A stretch of 64,000 nucleotides of DNA from Salinicola socius (lineage in GTDB: Bacteria > Pseudomonadota > Gammaproteobacteria > Pseudomonadales > Halomonadaceae): assembly GCF_001937195.1 (NCBI RefSeq), contig NZ_MSDO01000026.1:1-64000 (forward strand). The letters are read 5' to 3'. Position numbers and translations under genes: made by a program. Positions 8,540 to 18,740 of this stretch are shown here, piece by piece (the stretch's first letter is position 1; each line of letters begins with the position of its first letter). Under the pieces are notes generated by a model. The model did not search any database. It saw only the letters and a list, made by a program, of their open reading frames with translations, and was not told the origin of the DNA.

Positions 8540-9778
8540 CTAGCCTAGCAACGGGGGGGCGACTCGCGCCAGTTCGACTTTACGACGAACGCAGCGGCCG
8601 GTGAGCGCAAAACCCAGCAGCCGGCCGGCTTCGTCCTCGGCCAGTGCGGTGAAATCATCACCGTCTCCCTCGATTCGCCAGCGCTGAGGCGCTTGTCGCG
8701 GTGGCAACACGGCAACCGGCAACAGCGGCGTCTTGACGATCACCGGCCAGGCCGCGTAGCTGACCTCGGTCGGCGTGCCGGTGAGCGTTGCCGCCAGCGC
8801 CTTGGCACTGGCCTGCAGCGGCTGAACGTACATCGCATTCAGGCCATGGTGCTGCGCGTTGCCCCGCGCGTTGCCCGACCTATCGCTCGTCGCCTCGAGA
8901 CCACCGACGCAGGCCACGTCACCCAGCGCGAAAACGTTCGGGTCGCTGGTGGTGAGCCGGCGATCGGTGAGGATGCCGGCCGGCGAGACCGCCAGCCCCG
9001 CCGCCTCGGCGAGTGCCGTTCGCGGACGCAGACCGGTAGCCATCAGGACCAGATCCGCCTCCAGCGATTCGCCGTCATTGAGCGTCAGCGCCACGCCCTC
9101 GCCGGTATCGTGGATTGCCGTTACCTGACGCTCGAACCTGACACGAATGCCGGCGGCCGCGAAGGCTTCCCCCAACGCTCGCCCCAACGGCGGCGGCAAC
9201 AATCGAGGCAACGGCGTCGTCTCGGGCGCAATCAACGTGACCCGATGACCGCCAGCCTGCAGGTCATTGGCAAACTCACAGCCCACCAGCCCGGCCCCGA
9301 TGATGGCGACGCGGGCCTGACGACCGGGATGACGCTCCAGCACGCCGCGCCAACGTCGGTAGTCGTCGAGATCGTTGATCGAGAACACCCGGGAGTGCCG
9401 CGACGCCTCGGCAGTGCACGGCTGCCGGGGCGCCGCACCGGTGGCCAGCACCAGCTGGCTGTAGGGCAGGCTTTCGACGCCGATCCGCAGCTGCCGGCTG
9501 ACGGTGTCGATGGCATCCACCGTGGTGTGGGTACGAACTCGGGCCTGCAACGCGTCGGCCACCTCGACGGCATCGCGCATGACCAGCGCCTGCGCCGTCT
9601 GACGCTTGGTGAAGGCGCTGGAGAGCAGCGGCTTGACATAGTCGTCGCCGCTATCGGCGCTGATCAGGGTAATCTGACGGTCAGGGTCGCGCTGGCGAAC
9701 CGCCCGGGCCAGGCCGAGGCCCGCCATCCCGGTGCCGATGATCGTGAGCGGGGCGAAGGGGTGATCGATTTGACGCAT
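8540..9778 (-). CDS. Rubredoxin-NAD(+) reductase-like FAD oxidoreductase
   Basis: Predicted to pass electrons from NADH through FAD to rubredoxin in the cytoplasm. The 412-residue protein has the two dinucleotide folds of the class: TIIGTGMAGLGLARA (FAD, residues about 12-26) and VAIIGAGLVGCEFA (NAD, about 150-163). The FAD motif VFALGDVACVGG is near residue 285. Its neighbours hupB and ubiC match those of the Pseudomonas rubB gene, but no rubredoxin gene is next to it. The ribosome site at ATG 9778 is weak. Confidence 0.88.
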   Translation of the reverse strand: MRQIDHPFAPLTIIGTGMAGLGLARAVRQRDPDRQITLISADSGDDYVKPLLSSAFTKRQTAQALVMRDAVEVADALQARVRTHTTVDAIDTVSRQLRIGVESLPYSQLVLATGAAPRQPCTAEASRHSRVFSINDLDDYRRWRGVLERHPGRQARVAIIGAGLVGCEFANDLQAGGHRVTLIAPETTPLPRLLPPPLGRALGEAFAAAGIRVRFERQVTAIHDTGEGVALTLNDGESLEADLVLMATGLRPRTALAEAAGLAVSPAGILTDRRLTTSDPNVFALGDVACVGGLEATSDRSGNARGNAQHHGLNAMYVQPLQASAKALAATLTGTPTEVSYAAWPVIVKTPLLPVAVLPPRQAPQRWRIEGDGDDFTALAEDEAGRLLGFALTGRCVRRKVELARVAPPLLG

Positions 9779-9907
9779 GACAAAGGCTCGTTCGGTCGGT
9801 CGTCTCGAGACCTCATGTTACACTACGCCGCCTTCGGCCCGCGCCATCCGGCGGTTGACGGCCATTTTTCCGGCGCTTTCATGCTGCTTCTCAGGGAGTC
9901 GTCTCGC

Positions 9908-10516
9908 GTGCCCTCGACCTGCCACTGCCACGCCCTGTCATCCGCCGAACGCGCCTGGCGCTGGGTCCGCTGGTCTCCCGCCCCCGCTCAGCGCCCTCGG
10001 ATGAGCGCCGCCTGGTGGCGGTGGGTGGCGTCCACCGACTCTCTGACCGCGCGGCTGATCGCGGCCTCCGAGCGCCCCTTTCGAGTCAAGCTGATGCATC
10101 AGGGCGTCGAACGGCCGCGTCGCGACGAAGCTCGGGCGCTGGGGCTGGCCCCTACCGACGTTACCTGGGTGCGCGAGGTGATGCTGATGAGCGGCGAGCG
10201 GCCGTGGGTGGCGGCACGCTCGATCGCACCGCTGGATCGCATCGGCTGTCGTCGTCTGCGCACGCTGGGAGAACGTTCGCTGGGCAGCTGGCTGTTCGCG
10301 CAGCCTGATCTGGAGCGCGATCCGATCGAGGTGGCACGCGTCTCCGCGGAGGCCGAGGGCGTGTGGCTACGGCGTTCACGCTTTCGCCATGGCGACATTC
10401 AACTGCTGGTGCAGGAGTGCTTTCGCCGCGAGATGGCCGAAGATCTGGGACTGGCCGGCTCTCCTCCACCTCGCCGCGATCACGCCAATCTCGAAGCCGA
10501 GTGCCATCTACGATAA
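9908..10516 (+). CDS. ubiC: Chorismate pyruvate-lyase
   Basis: Releases pyruvate from chorismate to give 4-hydroxybenzoate, the first committed step of ubiquinone synthesis. Family features are an N-terminal [10 protein letters not shown] segment, [19 protein letters not shown] in the middle, and LGSWLF...RDPIEVAR followed by WLRRSRF. GTG 9908 with GGGAG nine bases upstream gives 202 residues. ATG 9881 would add nine codons. The next gene, ubiA, uses the product, and only 32 bp separate them. Confidence 0.9.
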   Translation: MPSTCHCHALSSAERAWRWVRWSPAPAQRPRMSAAWWRWVASTDSLTARLIAASERPFRVKLMHQGVERPRRDEARALGLAPTDVTWVREVMLMSGERPWVAARSIAPLDRIGCRRLRTLGERSLGSWLFAQPDLERDPIEVARVSAEAEGVWLRRSRFRHGDIQLLVQECFRREMAEDLGLAGSPPPRRDHANLEAECHLR

Positions 10517-10548
10517 GGTCTCTGCGGCCCGCCGTTACGGAGAACTGC

Positions 10549-11499
10549 ATGTCCCGCGCCAACGATTCAGACGCCCGCCCCCGCGGCGACGATTTGTCCG
10601 CCCGCCCCCGCGGCGACGATTTGTCCGCCCGCCCCCGCGGACTGGCGCGCCTGCCCGACTTCCTGCGCCTGACGCGCCTGGACAAGCCGATCGGCACCTG
10701 GCTCCTGATGTGGCCGACGCTGTGGGCGCTGTGGCTGGCCGCCGACGGGCTGCCGGATCGCGCCACGCTGATCATCTTCGTGCTCGGGGTCTATCTGATG
10801 CGCGCCGCCGGCTGCGTGGTCAACGACTACGCCGATCGGCATCTCGACGGCCACGTCAAACGCACCAAGGCGCGCCCGCTGGCGACCGGTCGGATCCGCG
10901 AGAAGGAAGCCAAGATCCTGTTCGCGGGCCTGGTGGTGCTGGCATTCGTACTGGTCTGTCTGACCAATCTGGCCACCGTGCTGCTCTCGGTCGTCGGCGT
11001 CGCGCTGGCCGCGATCTACCCTTTCATGAAGCGCTACACCCATCTGCCGCAAGTGGTGCTGGGCATGGCTTTTTCATGGAGCATTCCGATGGCGTTCATG
11101 GCAGTGAGCCGCGAGGTACCGCTGGAAGCCTGGCTGCTGCTGGTCGCCAACGTCGCCTGGACCGTGGCCTACGACACCCAGTACGCGATGGTCGATCGCG
11201 ACGACGATATCAAGATCGGCATCAAATCCACCGCCCGGCTGTTCGGGGCCTGGGACAAGCGGATCATCGGCCTGCTGCAGCTGCTGACGCTGGCACTGCT
11301 GGTCTGGGTCGGCGCGCTGGGAACGCTGGGCGGATTTTTCTGGCTGGGCCTGGCGGCGATGGCGGCGACCTTCGTCTACCAACAGTGGCTGATCCGCGAA
11401 CGCGAGCGCGACGCCTGTTTCCGCGCTTTCCTCAACAATTTCTGGTCCGGGCTGCTACTGTTTGCAGGGCTGGTTCTGACCTTGTGGCCGACGCTCTGA
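10549..11499 (+). CDS. ubiA: 4-hydroxybenzoate polyprenyltransferase
   Basis: An inner-membrane prenyltransferase that attaches the polyprenyl tail to 4-hydroxybenzoate. The 316-residue sequence has about eight hydrophobic segments and both Asp-rich motifs: [16 protein letters not shown] (about residue 98) and [13 protein letters not shown] (about 208). ATG 10549 has GGAG seven bases upstream. The first 30 residues are a hydrophilic extension made of RPRGDDLSA repeats, coded by 27-bp DNA repeats and absent from typical UbiA. It forms an operon with ubiC. Confidence 0.95.
   Translation: MSRANDSDARPRGDDLSARPRGDDLSARPRGLARLPDFLRLTRLDKPIGTWLLMWPTLWALWLAADGLPDRATLIIFVLGVYLMRAAGCVVNDYADRHLDGHVKRTKARPLATGRIREKEAKILFAGLVVLAFVLVCLTNLATVLLSVVGVALAAIYPFMKRYTHLPQVVLGMAFSWSIPMAFMAVSREVPLEAWLLLVANVAWTVAYDTQYAMVDRDDDIKIGIKSTARLFGAWDKRIIGLLQLLTLALLVWVGALGTLGGFFWLGLAAMAATFVYQQWLIRERERDACFRAFLNNFWSGLLLFAGLVLTLWPTL
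10573..10640 (+). repeat. 27-bp in-frame tandem repeat in ubiA
   Basis: Two identical 27-bp units (10573-10599 and 10600-10626) and a partial third (10627-10640) code for RPRGDDLSA repeats at the UbiA N-terminus. Identical copies point to recent slippage. No functional motif is evident in the peptide. Confidence 0.9.
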
Positions 11500-11516
11500 C
11501 GCAACGCCTGGCGTGA

Positions 11517-11534
11517 CTGTCATATCGCTGTCAT
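11517..11534 (+). promoter_or_regulatory. Pho box upstream of phoB
   Basis: Two perfect CTGTCAT direct repeats start at 11517 and 11528 (11-bp spacing), the classical PhoB half-site arrangement. They lie 107 bp before the phoB start, which suggests positive autoregulation of phoBR under phosphate limitation. Confidence 0.85.
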
Positions 11535-11640
11535 ATTTTCACGATGTAATCGTCACCGTTCTGTCACGGCCGGAAGCGATCCCGATGCACCACTGGCGTC
11601 ACGCGGGAAAGCCTGCCGGCGGCTCACCCGAGGCATGTGC

Positions 11641-12330
11641 ATGAGCTCCAAGACCGTACTCATCGTTGACGACGAAGCACCCATCCGCGAAATGATCGCC
11701 GTGGCCCTGGAGATGGCCGACTATCGCGTGCTGGAGGCGGACAACGCCCAGACCGGCCACGCCATGGCGCTCGACCAGAAGCCCGACCTGATCCTGCTCG
11801 ACTGGATGATGCCCGGTACCAGCGGCATCGAACTGGCGCGCCGCCTGAAGCGCGAGGAAGCCACCGCCGAGATGCCGATCATCCTGCTCACCGCCAAGGG
11901 CGAGGAGGACAACAAGGTCCAGGGGCTGGAAGCTGGCGCCGACGACTACATCACCAAGCCGTTCTCCCCCCGCGAACTGGTGGCCCGGCTCAAGGCAGTG
12001 CTGCGCCGCGCCACGCCGCCGGGCATCGAGGAAGCCGTCGAAGTCGACGGGCTGCGGCTCGATCCCTCCAGTCACCGCGTCACCTCCCACGGCGGCGCGC
12101 TGGAGATCGGCCCTACCGAATATCGCCTGTTGCAGTTCTTCATGACCCACCAGGAGCGTGCCTACACCCGCAGTCAGTTGCTGGATCAGGTCTGGGGCGG
12201 CAATGTGTACGTGGAAGAGCGCACTGTCGATGTGCACATTCGCCGCTTGCGCAAGTCGCTCGGCGAAGCGCATCAGCACCTGGTCCAGACCGTGCGCGGC
12301 ACCGGTTACCGCTTTTCGATCAGGGAGTAA
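11641..12330 (+). CDS. phoB: Phosphate regulon response regulator PhoB
   Basis: An OmpR-family response regulator that activates phosphate-starvation genes. The receiver domain has acidic residues D10-D11, the phosphoacceptor D54 (LLDWMMPG), and the T and K of LLTAKGEED and ITKPFSP. The winged-helix domain ends in VRGTGYRFS. ATG 11641 is chosen because GAGG (11630-11633) is seven bases upstream; ATG 11635 is too close. The Pho box lies upstream, and phoR follows after 8 bp. Confidence 0.96.
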   Translation: MSSKTVLIVDDEAPIREMIAVALEMADYRVLEADNAQTGHAMALDQKPDLILLDWMMPGTSGIELARRLKREEATAEMPIILLTAKGEEDNKVQGLEAGADDYITKPFSPRELVARLKAVLRRATPPGIEEAVEVDGLRLDPSSHRVTSHGGALEIGPTEYRLLQFFMTHQERAYTRSQLLDQVWGGNVYVEERTVDVHIRRLRKSLGEAHQHLVQTVRGTGYRFSIRE

Positions 12331-12338
12331 GTCCGGAC

Positions 12339-13688
12339 GTGCGCTACTGGATCAACGAACTGTGGCGTCTCGGCTACATGCGGTTCGGGCTCGGCGCGCT
12401 GGGCATGCTGCTCGGCAAACTGGGCGGCAATCTGTTTGCCGGGCTGGGATGGGGGCTGGCCGCGGGGCTCGGGCTCTACGTCTTTCTGCACCTGCGCCAC
12501 GTACGTCTGCTCTACGTCTGGCTGCTGAAGAATCCGCGCGAAGCGCCGCCGCCCGGCACCGGCGTGTGGGGGGATCTGTTCGACCGGCTGTACAGCTACC
12601 AGAAGGCCCAGACCCAACTGCAGCAGCGCCTGCGCGATATCCTGCGTCGCATCCAGGATTCCTGCGAGGCGATGCGCGACAGCGTGGTGATGCTCGACCC
12701 CAACGGCGACCTCGAGTGGTGGAACAGCGCCGCCTGCGACATGCTGGGCCTGCAGCCCGACCACGATCGCGGCCAGCCGATCACCAACTTTCTGCGCGAC
12801 CCCCGCTTCATCGACTATTTCGAAGCCGGCGATTACCGCGAGCCGCTGCTGATCCCCTCGCCACTGCAAGGCAATCGCACGCTGCAGTTCCATCTCACCC
12901 TGTTCGGCGACAACGAACGTCTGCTGATGGCCCGCGATGTCTCCCGTCTGCATCAGTTGGAGATGATGCGCCGCGACTTCGTCGCCAATGTCTCCCATGA
13001 ATTGCGCACGCCGCTGACGGTGCTGGCGGGTTATCTGGAGACCTATTCGGATCATGCCGACCAGTTGCCCGAGCGCTGGCAGCGAGGGTTCGGTCAGATG
13101 CAGGCACAGACCACGCGCATGCAGAATCTGGTCGAGGATCTGCTGCTGCTGTCGCGCCTGGAGATCGATAGCCCCAACGATGACCGCGATACCATCGATG
13201 TCCCCTCGCTTCTCGACGGGATTGCTGCCGATGCCCGCGATCTCAGCGCCGGTCGCCACCAGCTGTCGGTAGAAATCGAGGAATCGGGGCGTCTGCTCGC
13301 CAACACCAAGGAGATTCGCAGCGCGGTCTCCAATCTGGCATTCAATGCGGTCCGCTATACGCCGGAGGGCAGTACCATCACCCTGCGCTGGCGGCCCTGG
13401 CACGACGGCGCTGCCATCGAAGTCGAGGATGACGGTGACGGTTTCGACCCCATTCATATCCCCCGGCTGACCGAGCGCTTCTATCGCGTCGACAAGGGCC
13501 GCAGCGCCGCCACCGGCGGTACTGGCCTGGGACTGGCCATCGTCAAGCACGTGTTGCTGCGCCACGATGCCCAGTTGGAGATCGTCAGCCGGCCAGGCCT
13601 CGGCGCGCGCTTCCGTTGCGTCTTCCCCGCACCGCGTCTGGCGCCCAGCGCCGGGTCAGCCTCGCTCCCTTCCGACATCTCGCCCTGA
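12339..13688 (+). CDS. phoR: Phosphate regulon sensor kinase PhoR
   Basis: An inner-membrane histidine kinase and phosphatase for PhoB. The 449 residues contain two N-terminal membrane segments (about residues 14-50) with almost no periplasmic loop, a PAS domain (about 105-205), the H-box [14 protein letters not shown] with His near residue 220, and the N, G1 and G2 boxes of the ATPase domain ([24 protein letters not shown]). This layout is typical of PhoR, which senses through the Pst-PhoU complex and not through a periplasmic ligand. It starts with GTG 8 bp after phoB. Confidence 0.95.
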   Translation: MRYWINELWRLGYMRFGLGALGMLLGKLGGNLFAGLGWGLAAGLGLYVFLHLRHVRLLYVWLLKNPREAPPPGTGVWGDLFDRLYSYQKAQTQLQQRLRDILRRIQDSCEAMRDSVVMLDPNGDLEWWNSAACDMLGLQPDHDRGQPITNFLRDPRFIDYFEAGDYREPLLIPSPLQGNRTLQFHLTLFGDNERLLMARDVSRLHQLEMMRRDFVANVSHELRTPLTVLAGYLETYSDHADQLPERWQRGFGQMQAQTTRMQNLVEDLLLLSRLEIDSPNDDRDTIDVPSLLDGIAADARDLSAGRHQLSVEIEESGRLLANTKEIRSAVSNLAFNAVRYTPEGSTITLRWRPWHDGAAIEVEDDGDGFDPIHIPRLTERFYRVDKGRSAATGGTGLGLAIVKHVLLRHDAQLEIVSRPGLGARFRCVFPAPRLAPSAGSASLPSDISP

Positions 13689-13816
13689 CGCCATTCCCGC
13701 TTTTTTCAATAACTTCCTCTCAATCTTCAGCATCGGCGGCCGATAGTGCCAGCAGCTCATATCCATTTAATTGTTTATATGAATTGCGCTTATCGCGACC
13801 ACTAGGATGCTTCACG

Positions 13817-15502
13817 ATGACGATGCGACAAAAACTCTGGATCACGGTTGGCCTGATGTGGCTGGGAATGTTGATTCTGGTGGGCTGGATGGCCCTGGAG
13901 AAGCGCGAGACGCTGATGGCCGAACGCGTGAGCAGCCTCAAGAGCTTCGTGGGTAGCGCCCACACCCTGGTCGAGCGCTACGTCGAACGCGCCGCCAACG
14001 GCGAATTCTCTACCGAAGCTGCCCAGAACTTCGCACGCAAGAATCTATCGGCGCTGGACCTCGACGGCAGCTATGTCTACGCCTTCGACAGCAACATTCA
14101 TCTGGTCTATCACCCCAAGCGCGAGATCGGCACCGACATGAGCGGGTTCCGCGATGACAACGGGGTCTATTTCTATCGTGAACTCAAGGCGCTGGCGGAC
14201 TCGCCCGACGATGGCACGCTGGAATACAACTCGACCAATGCCGATGGCGAAGATGTGTCCCGTCTCAACTACGTGCGCTACGTGCCCGAGTGGGACTGGT
14301 ACCTGGCTGCCAACGTCTACATCAGCGACATCCAGCAGGCGTTCTGGGCCGGCGTGCTCAAGATGAGCCTCATCGCCGGCGTGATCGGTGCGATCATCAC
14401 GCTGATCATGGGCTGGATCATCCGCAGCGTGCTGGGCGATCTGGGCGGCGATCCGCGGCAGGCCCGCGATGCGGTCAAGGGCATGGCCGAAGGCGATCTC
14501 ACCACCTCGCTGAGCATCCGAACGGGCGACCAGCGCAGTCTGCTCGCCGCCATCGAAGGCATGCGCACCCACCTGGCCGAATCGATGGGCAACATTCGCC
14601 ACGCCTCGACCACCATTACCGTCGGTGTCGGCCAGATTCACAACGGTAACCAGGATCTGGCAGCGCGAACCGAGCAGCAGGCGGCCTCCATCGGCGAGAC
14701 CGCCTCCAGCATGGAGGAACTGACCCAGACCGTGCGCCAGAATGCCGACAATGCCCGCCAGGCCAGCGGTCTGGCTGGCGAGGCCCGTACCACCGCCACC
14801 GAAGGCGGCGAGATGATGGATCAGGTCGTCTCGACCATGCAGGGCATCACCGACAGCTCGCGTCAGGTCACCGAGATCGTCGGCGTGATCGACTCGATCG
14901 CTTTCCAGACCAATATCCTGGCGCTCAATGCCTCCGTCGAAGCGGCCCGGGCCGGCGAGCAGGGGCGGGGTTTCGCGGTGGTCGCCAACGAAGTGCGCAC
15001 GCTGGCCAGCCGCAGCGCCGATGCCTCCCGCGAGATTCGCGGGCTGATCGATGCCTCCAATCGCAAGATCGATGCCGGTTCCGAGATCGTGGCGACGGCA
15101 GGCGATACCATTCGCCGCGTGGTCGAGGCCGTGTCGCGCATGACCGATCTGATCGAGGAGATCTCGGTCGCTTCCGGCGAGCAGTCCAACGGGATCGATC
15201 AGGTCAACGAGGCGGTGGTACAGATGGATCAGGTGACCCAGCAGAACGCCTCGCTGGTACAGCAGGCTTCCGCCGCCGCCTCGACGCTCAACGCCCAGGT
15301 CGCGACGCTGGAACAGGCCCTGGCCGGCTTCAAGATCGCCAGCGTCGACTACGACAACCTGGTGGCGCGATACCGCTCGCCGACCCCGGCGGCCACGCCA
15401 CGGCAGCTGCCGTCGGCTTCGTCGCCAAGCCCCGTGTCGCCAAGCCCCGTGTCGACAGCGCGCTCGACGTCGGACGATAACGACGACTGGGAATCGTTCT
15501 AG
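13817..15502 (+). CDS. Methyl-accepting chemotaxis protein
   Basis: A 561-residue transmembrane chemoreceptor. It has a membrane segment at residues about 9-27, a periplasmic single-Cache domain (about 35-175, with [10 protein letters not shown] and [14 protein letters not shown]), a second membrane segment (about 180-205), a HAMP linker, and a signalling domain whose hairpin tip reads [22 protein letters not shown]. The C-terminus ends DDWESF, close to the CheR/CheB-docking pentapeptide. The linker before it contains a perfect 15-bp tandem duplication (SPSPV). Many single-Cache receptors bind small organic acids; the ligand here is unknown. Confidence 0.93.
   Translation: MTMRQKLWITVGLMWLGMLILVGWMALEKRETLMAERVSSLKSFVGSAHTLVERYVERAANGEFSTEAAQNFARKNLSALDLDGSYVYAFDSNIHLVYHPKREIGTDMSGFRDDNGVYFYRELKALADSPDDGTLEYNSTNADGEDVSRLNYVRYVPEWDWYLAANVYISDIQQAFWAGVLKMSLIAGVIGAIITLIMGWIIRSVLGDLGGDPRQARDAVKGMAEGDLTTSLSIRTGDQRSLLAAIEGMRTHLAESMGNIRHASTTITVGVGQIHNGNQDLAARTEQQAASIGETASSMEELTQTVRQNADNARQASGLAGEARTTATEGGEMMDQVVSTMQGITDSSRQVTEIVGVIDSIAFQTNILALNASVEAARAGEQGRGFAVVANEVRTLASRSADASREIRGLIDASNRKIDAGSEIVATAGDTIRRVVEAVSRMTDLIEEISVASGEQSNGIDQVNEAVVQMDQVTQQNASLVQQASAAASTLNAQVATLEQALAGFKIASVDYDNLVARYRSPTPAATPRQLPSASSPSPVSPSPVSTARSTSDDNDDWESF
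15421..15450 (+). repeat. 15-bp tandem duplication in the chemoreceptor tail linker
   Basis: GTCGCCAAGCCCCGT occurs twice in a row (15421-15435 and 15436-15450), in frame, coding for SPSPV-like repeats in the flexible linker before the C-terminal pentapeptide. Confidence 0.9.
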
Positions 15503-15591
15503 GAGAATCTCCGAGCCCATCGCGGCGCGAGATGATCCGCACGGCACATCGGGTTATGGTGGCGGCATCTCGCGATACGGAGTGCCCACAG

Positions 15592-16443
15592 GTGGCGACC
15601 ATCCCAATCTCTCTTTCGTGGCGCCGACTCGTCGGCGCCATCGTCTTCATGCTGCTGCTGGCGGGCGTCATGACCGAGGCGCGCGGCGAGGCGATTCCGA
15701 TCACCTTTCCCGACAGCGTCCAGCAGGGCTCGATGGTGATCGGTCGCGTGCCGCCGGGCAGCCGGGTTCAGGTAGCCGGGCATGCGCTGCGTGTCACCGG
15801 TTATGGCACCGTGGTGTTCGGCGTCGGGCGCGATGCCAGCGGCGCCGAGACCGTCGATATCACGACACCCGACGGGCGCAGTCGCCAGATATCGGTTGCG
15901 ATCACGCCTCGGGACTGGCCGATCGAGCGCATCGACGGCGTGCCGCCCAAGACGGTCTCGCCGCCACCGGAGATCGCCCAGCGCATTCGGCGCGAGCAGG
16001 CCGCCGTCAGCGCCGAGCGCGCGCGCAACGACGATCGGGTGGGTTTCGCCCAGACCTTCCTACGGCCGGTCGAGGGCCGCATCAGCGGACGCTTCGGCAA
16101 CCAGCGAATCTACAACGGCACGCCGGGTTCGGCGCACTCGGGGATGGACATCGCCGCCGCCGAGGGCACGCCGGTCAAGGCCCCGGCCAGCGGCGTGATC
16201 ACCTTTGCCGATGACCTCTATCTGACCGGCGGCACGATACTGCTCGACCACGGCTACGGCGTCAGCTCCAACTTTCTTCACCTCTCGCGGATCGACGTCG
16301 ATGTCGGCGACAGCGTCGAGCAAGGAGACGTGATCGGTTTGGTGGGATCGACCGGACGCGCCACCGGGCCCCACCTGCACTGGGGCATGAACTGGTTCGA
16401 TACCCGCATCGACCCGCTGCTCGTACTCGACAGGGCACAATGA
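15592..16443 (+). CDS. Exported M23 family zinc metallopeptidase
   Basis: A predicted periplasmic peptidoglycan endopeptidase or an activator of one. The 283-residue protein has a signal peptide (RRLVGAIVFMLLLAGVMTEARG, about residues 11-32), a beta-rich N-terminal domain (about 35-150), and a lysostaphin-like M23 domain with zinc-binding HSGMDIA near residue 183 and HLHWG near 261. GTG 15592 has GGAG nine bases upstream and puts the signal peptide at the N-terminus; in-frame ATGs lie upstream. All expected metal ligands appear present. Confidence 0.88.
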   Translation: MATIPISLSWRRLVGAIVFMLLLAGVMTEARGEAIPITFPDSVQQGSMVIGRVPPGSRVQVAGHALRVTGYGTVVFGVGRDASGAETVDITTPDGRSRQISVAITPRDWPIERIDGVPPKTVSPPPEIAQRIRREQAAVSAERARNDDRVGFAQTFLRPVEGRISGRFGNQRIYNGTPGSAHSGMDIAAAEGTPVKAPASGVITFADDLYLTGGTILLDHGYGVSSNFLHLSRIDVDVGDSVEQGDVIGLVGSTGRATGPHLHWGMNWFDTRIDPLLVLDRAQ

Positions 16444-16451
16444 GCTGAGCT

Positions 16452-16583
16452 TCGTCTGAACAATCGGTGAGCGATGGCCAGACCGGGGCGCGTAGCCAAG
16501 GCAAAAATTGGCGAAAACGGACCGGGCTGGCGTTCGAGCCGATTTTTAACGCCGCATGGGCGAGCGCAGGCATTTTTCAGCCG
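16452..16583. repeat. MITE-like interspersed repeat, copy A
   Basis: About 130 bp between two convergent genes. It shares CCGATTTTTAACGCCGCATG and the following GGGCGAGCGCAG with a second copy at 30322-30462. Both copies also carry a left arm with GGCAAAAAT(C/T)GGCGAAAACG. Each copy is an imperfect long inverted repeat: CTGAACA/CTGAAAA ends and an inner AAAAAT(C/T)GGC / GCCGATTTTT pair. There is no coding potential. The ends of the element are estimates. Confidence 0.75.
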
Positions 16584-16587
16584 ACGC

Positions 16588-17637
16588 TCAACGTTTCCAG
16601 TAGCCCGTCACCAGATGCTGCCCCTTCTGCAGCCCGAACTCCTGCTTGAGACGCTTGCGCAGGCGCTGACTGACGTCCGCTTCGCCGGCGAACCAGACGA
16701 ACAGGTCGTCTCGAACCGCCGGCATCGCCTTGACCACCGCAGAGGCGAGCTGCTCGCTGGGCGCATGGCCGCGACAGCGGTGACGCCAGCTGACGCGGCA
16801 GTGATCCGAAATCGGCAGCTCCACCTCATCCACCGGCGATTCGACCTCCAGCCACGCTTCGACACGGGCGTGGGCCGGCAGCGTCTCCAGTAGCCGCGCA
16901 ATGGCGGGAATGGCGGTTTCGTCCCCCGCCAGCAGATAATGCGACGCATCGGCGACGCCACGACCGTACGGACCGGCCATGCCGCAGACATCGCCCGGCC
17001 TGGCGCGACGCGCGAAATCTCCACCGGGCCCCGGCGCGTCATGGAGCAGAAAGTCGATCTCGATCTCGCCGCTGGCGACATCCAGGCGGCGAATGGTGTA
17101 GTAGCGAATCTCGGCCCGCTGATCCTCCGGCGGCCACTGGGTGCCGCCTTCCGCGGTCGGCCGCGGCCACTGGGGACGATCGATGCCCTCAGGTGGAAAA
17201 TGCAGGCGTACGTGCCACTCTTCCGGATGATCGAAGCGTGCCAGGTTTTCGCCGGCCAGCGTCAGTCGGCGGATGCTGGGGCTAAGGTCCTCGATTCGCG
17301 CCACTCGCATCTCGCGGAAGTTGGCGAAAGTGGGCGCGGCAACGACGTCACCGTGCCAGTGCAGCGGCAGCGCATTCTCGCCGGCAAACTGCGACACGTA
17401 GTATTCGATGATCCCGCGCAGCGTCTCCAGGCCGTCCCGCGCCTCGGCACGGGCTTCCATGTGCAGACCCACGCGAATGTTGGCGAAATGCGCTTCGCCC
17501 CCCGGTAGCTCGATGACCGTTCGCGTGTCATCACCCTGATAGAGCACATCGTACTCATCCAGAAACGCTCTCAGGCGCAATTGAAAATTATTTACATCAG
17601 TGAGCGTCAGTGTGGCGTCGCAGCGAAGTGCAGTCAT
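16588..17637 (-). CDS. Siderophore-interacting protein (ViuB/YqjH-like ferric reductase)
   Basis: A predicted cytoplasmic FAD flavoprotein that reduces ferric siderophores to release iron. The C-terminal 240 residues hold the FAD-binding domain (RRLTLAGENLARF, then YYTIRRLD) and the SIP domain (AGPYGRGV, YLLAGDETAIPAIARLLE, then WFAGEADVSQRLR). The first 95 residues look like a separate DUF2218-type domain (LRAFLDEYDVLYQGDDTRT). ATG 17637 is preferred over a TTG at 17679. It stands alone, with no siderophore genes nearby. Confidence 0.87.
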   Translation of the reverse strand: MTALRCDATLTLTDVNNFQLRLRAFLDEYDVLYQGDDTRTVIELPGGEAHFANIRVGLHMEARAEARDGLETLRGIIEYYVSQFAGENALPLHWHGDVVAAPTFANFREMRVARIEDLSPSIRRLTLAGENLARFDHPEEWHVRLHFPPEGIDRPQWPRPTAEGGTQWPPEDQRAEIRYYTIRRLDVASGEIEIDFLLHDAPGPGGDFARRARPGDVCGMAGPYGRGVADASHYLLAGDETAIPAIARLLETLPAHARVEAWLEVESPVDEVELPISDHCRVSWRHRCRGHAPSEQLASAVVKAMPAVRDDLFVWFAGEADVSQRLRKRLKQEFGLQKGQHLVTGYWKR

Positions 17638-17744
17638 GATGTCGGATCGTCTGGCGGAGTGGGAACGAGAGTCGGGCAACGAGCCGGCAGGAAGCCGACG
17701 GCCTCAGCCTATCAGAAAAGGCGTGATGGTGGGAATCAGCGCAG

Positions 17745-17784
17745 GATGCCCCCGCTCCGGGGCTATAACCGGGACGGGGGCATC
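17745..17784. terminator. Strong hairpin downstream of sodA
   Basis: A perfect 10-bp inverted repeat, GATGCCCCCG / CGGGGGCATC, with a 20-base loop lies just after the sodA stop. It has no T-run on either side, so it may act as an mRNA 3' stabiliser and not as an intrinsic terminator. The rest of 17638-17820 holds nothing recognisable. Confidence 0.5.
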
Positions 17785-17820
17785 TCGAAATCGCTCAAGC
17801 CTGTGGCGACGATTCGCCGA

Positions 17821-18432
17821 TCAGGCGGCCGCTTCGGCATAGCGACGATTGACTTCGTCCCAGTTGACGACGTCGAAGAACGCAGCGATGTAGTCCGGAC
17901 GCTTGTTCTGATACTTCAGGTAGTAAGCGTGCTCCCAGACGTCCAGGCCCAGAATCGGGGTCAGGCCTTCCATCAGCGGGCTGTCCTGATTCAAGGTATT
18001 GATGACCTTGAGCTTCTTCTCCGGGGTGACCACCAGCCACGCCCAGCCACTACCGAAACGCCCGGTAGCCGCTTTCTTGAACTCTTCCTTGAAGGCCTCG
18101 AAACCGCCCAGCTCGCTTTCGATGGCTTCGCCCACCTTGCCGGTCGGCTCGCCACCGCCATCCTTGGACATCACGGTCCAGAACAGGGAGTGGTTGGCAT
18201 GCCCGCCACCGTTGTTGATAACGGCTTGGCGCTTGTCCTGCGGCACCTTGTCGATATCGGCCATTAGCTTGTCGACCGGCACGTCCTCGAGGCCCGTACC
18301 TTCCAGCGCGGCGTTGAGGTTGTTGATATAGGTCTGATGGTGACGGGTGTGATGAATCTCCATCGTCATTGCATCGATCTTGGGTTCCAGCGCGTCATAT
18401 GCATAAGGTAGCGACGGTAGGCTATGAGCCAT
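17821..18432 (-). CDS. sodA: Superoxide dismutase, Mn-type
   Basis: Converts superoxide to oxygen and hydrogen peroxide. The 203-residue protein has the metal ligands in [34 protein letters not shown] together with [10 protein letters not shown] and NQDSPLM favours the manganese enzyme over iron; this is read from motifs and the metal is not proven. ATG 18432 has GGGAG eight bases upstream. It is monocistronic by position. I see no clear Fur or SoxR site in the 300-bp upstream gap. Confidence 0.95.
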   Translation of the reverse strand: MAHSLPSLPYAYDALEPKIDAMTMEIHHTRHHQTYINNLNAALEGTGLEDVPVDKLMADIDKVPQDKRQAVINNGGGHANHSLFWTVMSKDGGGEPTGKVGEAIESELGGFEAFKEEFKKAATGRFGSGWAWLVVTPEKKLKVINTLNQDSPLMEGLTPILGLDVWEHAYYLKYQNKRPDYIAAFFDVVNWDEVNRRYAEAAA

Positions 18433-18596
18433 GATCAAAACTCCCATTCATGAGGAGGCATTGCCCGGCGTGGGCGCCTCTCGGGTCAATCAAAATAGTG
18501 AGCAACGCGTCTCGGTGTCAAGCAGGCCCGAAGGCTGTCACGCGTTGCGCATTCAGAGCAGTACCCTGATTTTAAAGCCTATTTCCAAAGATTTTT

Positions 18597-18628
18597 CGAA
18601 GCGCTGAACCACTGTCCTCAGCGCTTCG
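18597..18628. repeat. Inverted repeat in the sodA-cysZ gap
   Basis: CGAAGCGCTGA / TCAGCGCTTCG form an 11-bp perfect stem with a 10-base loop in the 18433-18740 gap between cysZ and sodA. There is no downstream T-run on the minus strand, so I do not call a terminator. The rest of the gap shows no gene. Confidence 0.5.
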
Positions 18629-18740
18629 GCAAATCTCCAGCGCGTTTCTGATAGATGGCGTGCCCGGCGACGGCTTTCAACCCCGTTCGGCATTTTTCTT
18701 GCCGAATGGAACACCCGGAACGCGGTCAGGCGGCCAGGCT

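Noticed and set aside
8693-9907. Long N-terminal extension of ubiC across the rubredoxin reductase gene
   Set aside because: It is antisense to a clear FAD oxidoreductase, and UbiC similarity begins only after about 9908.
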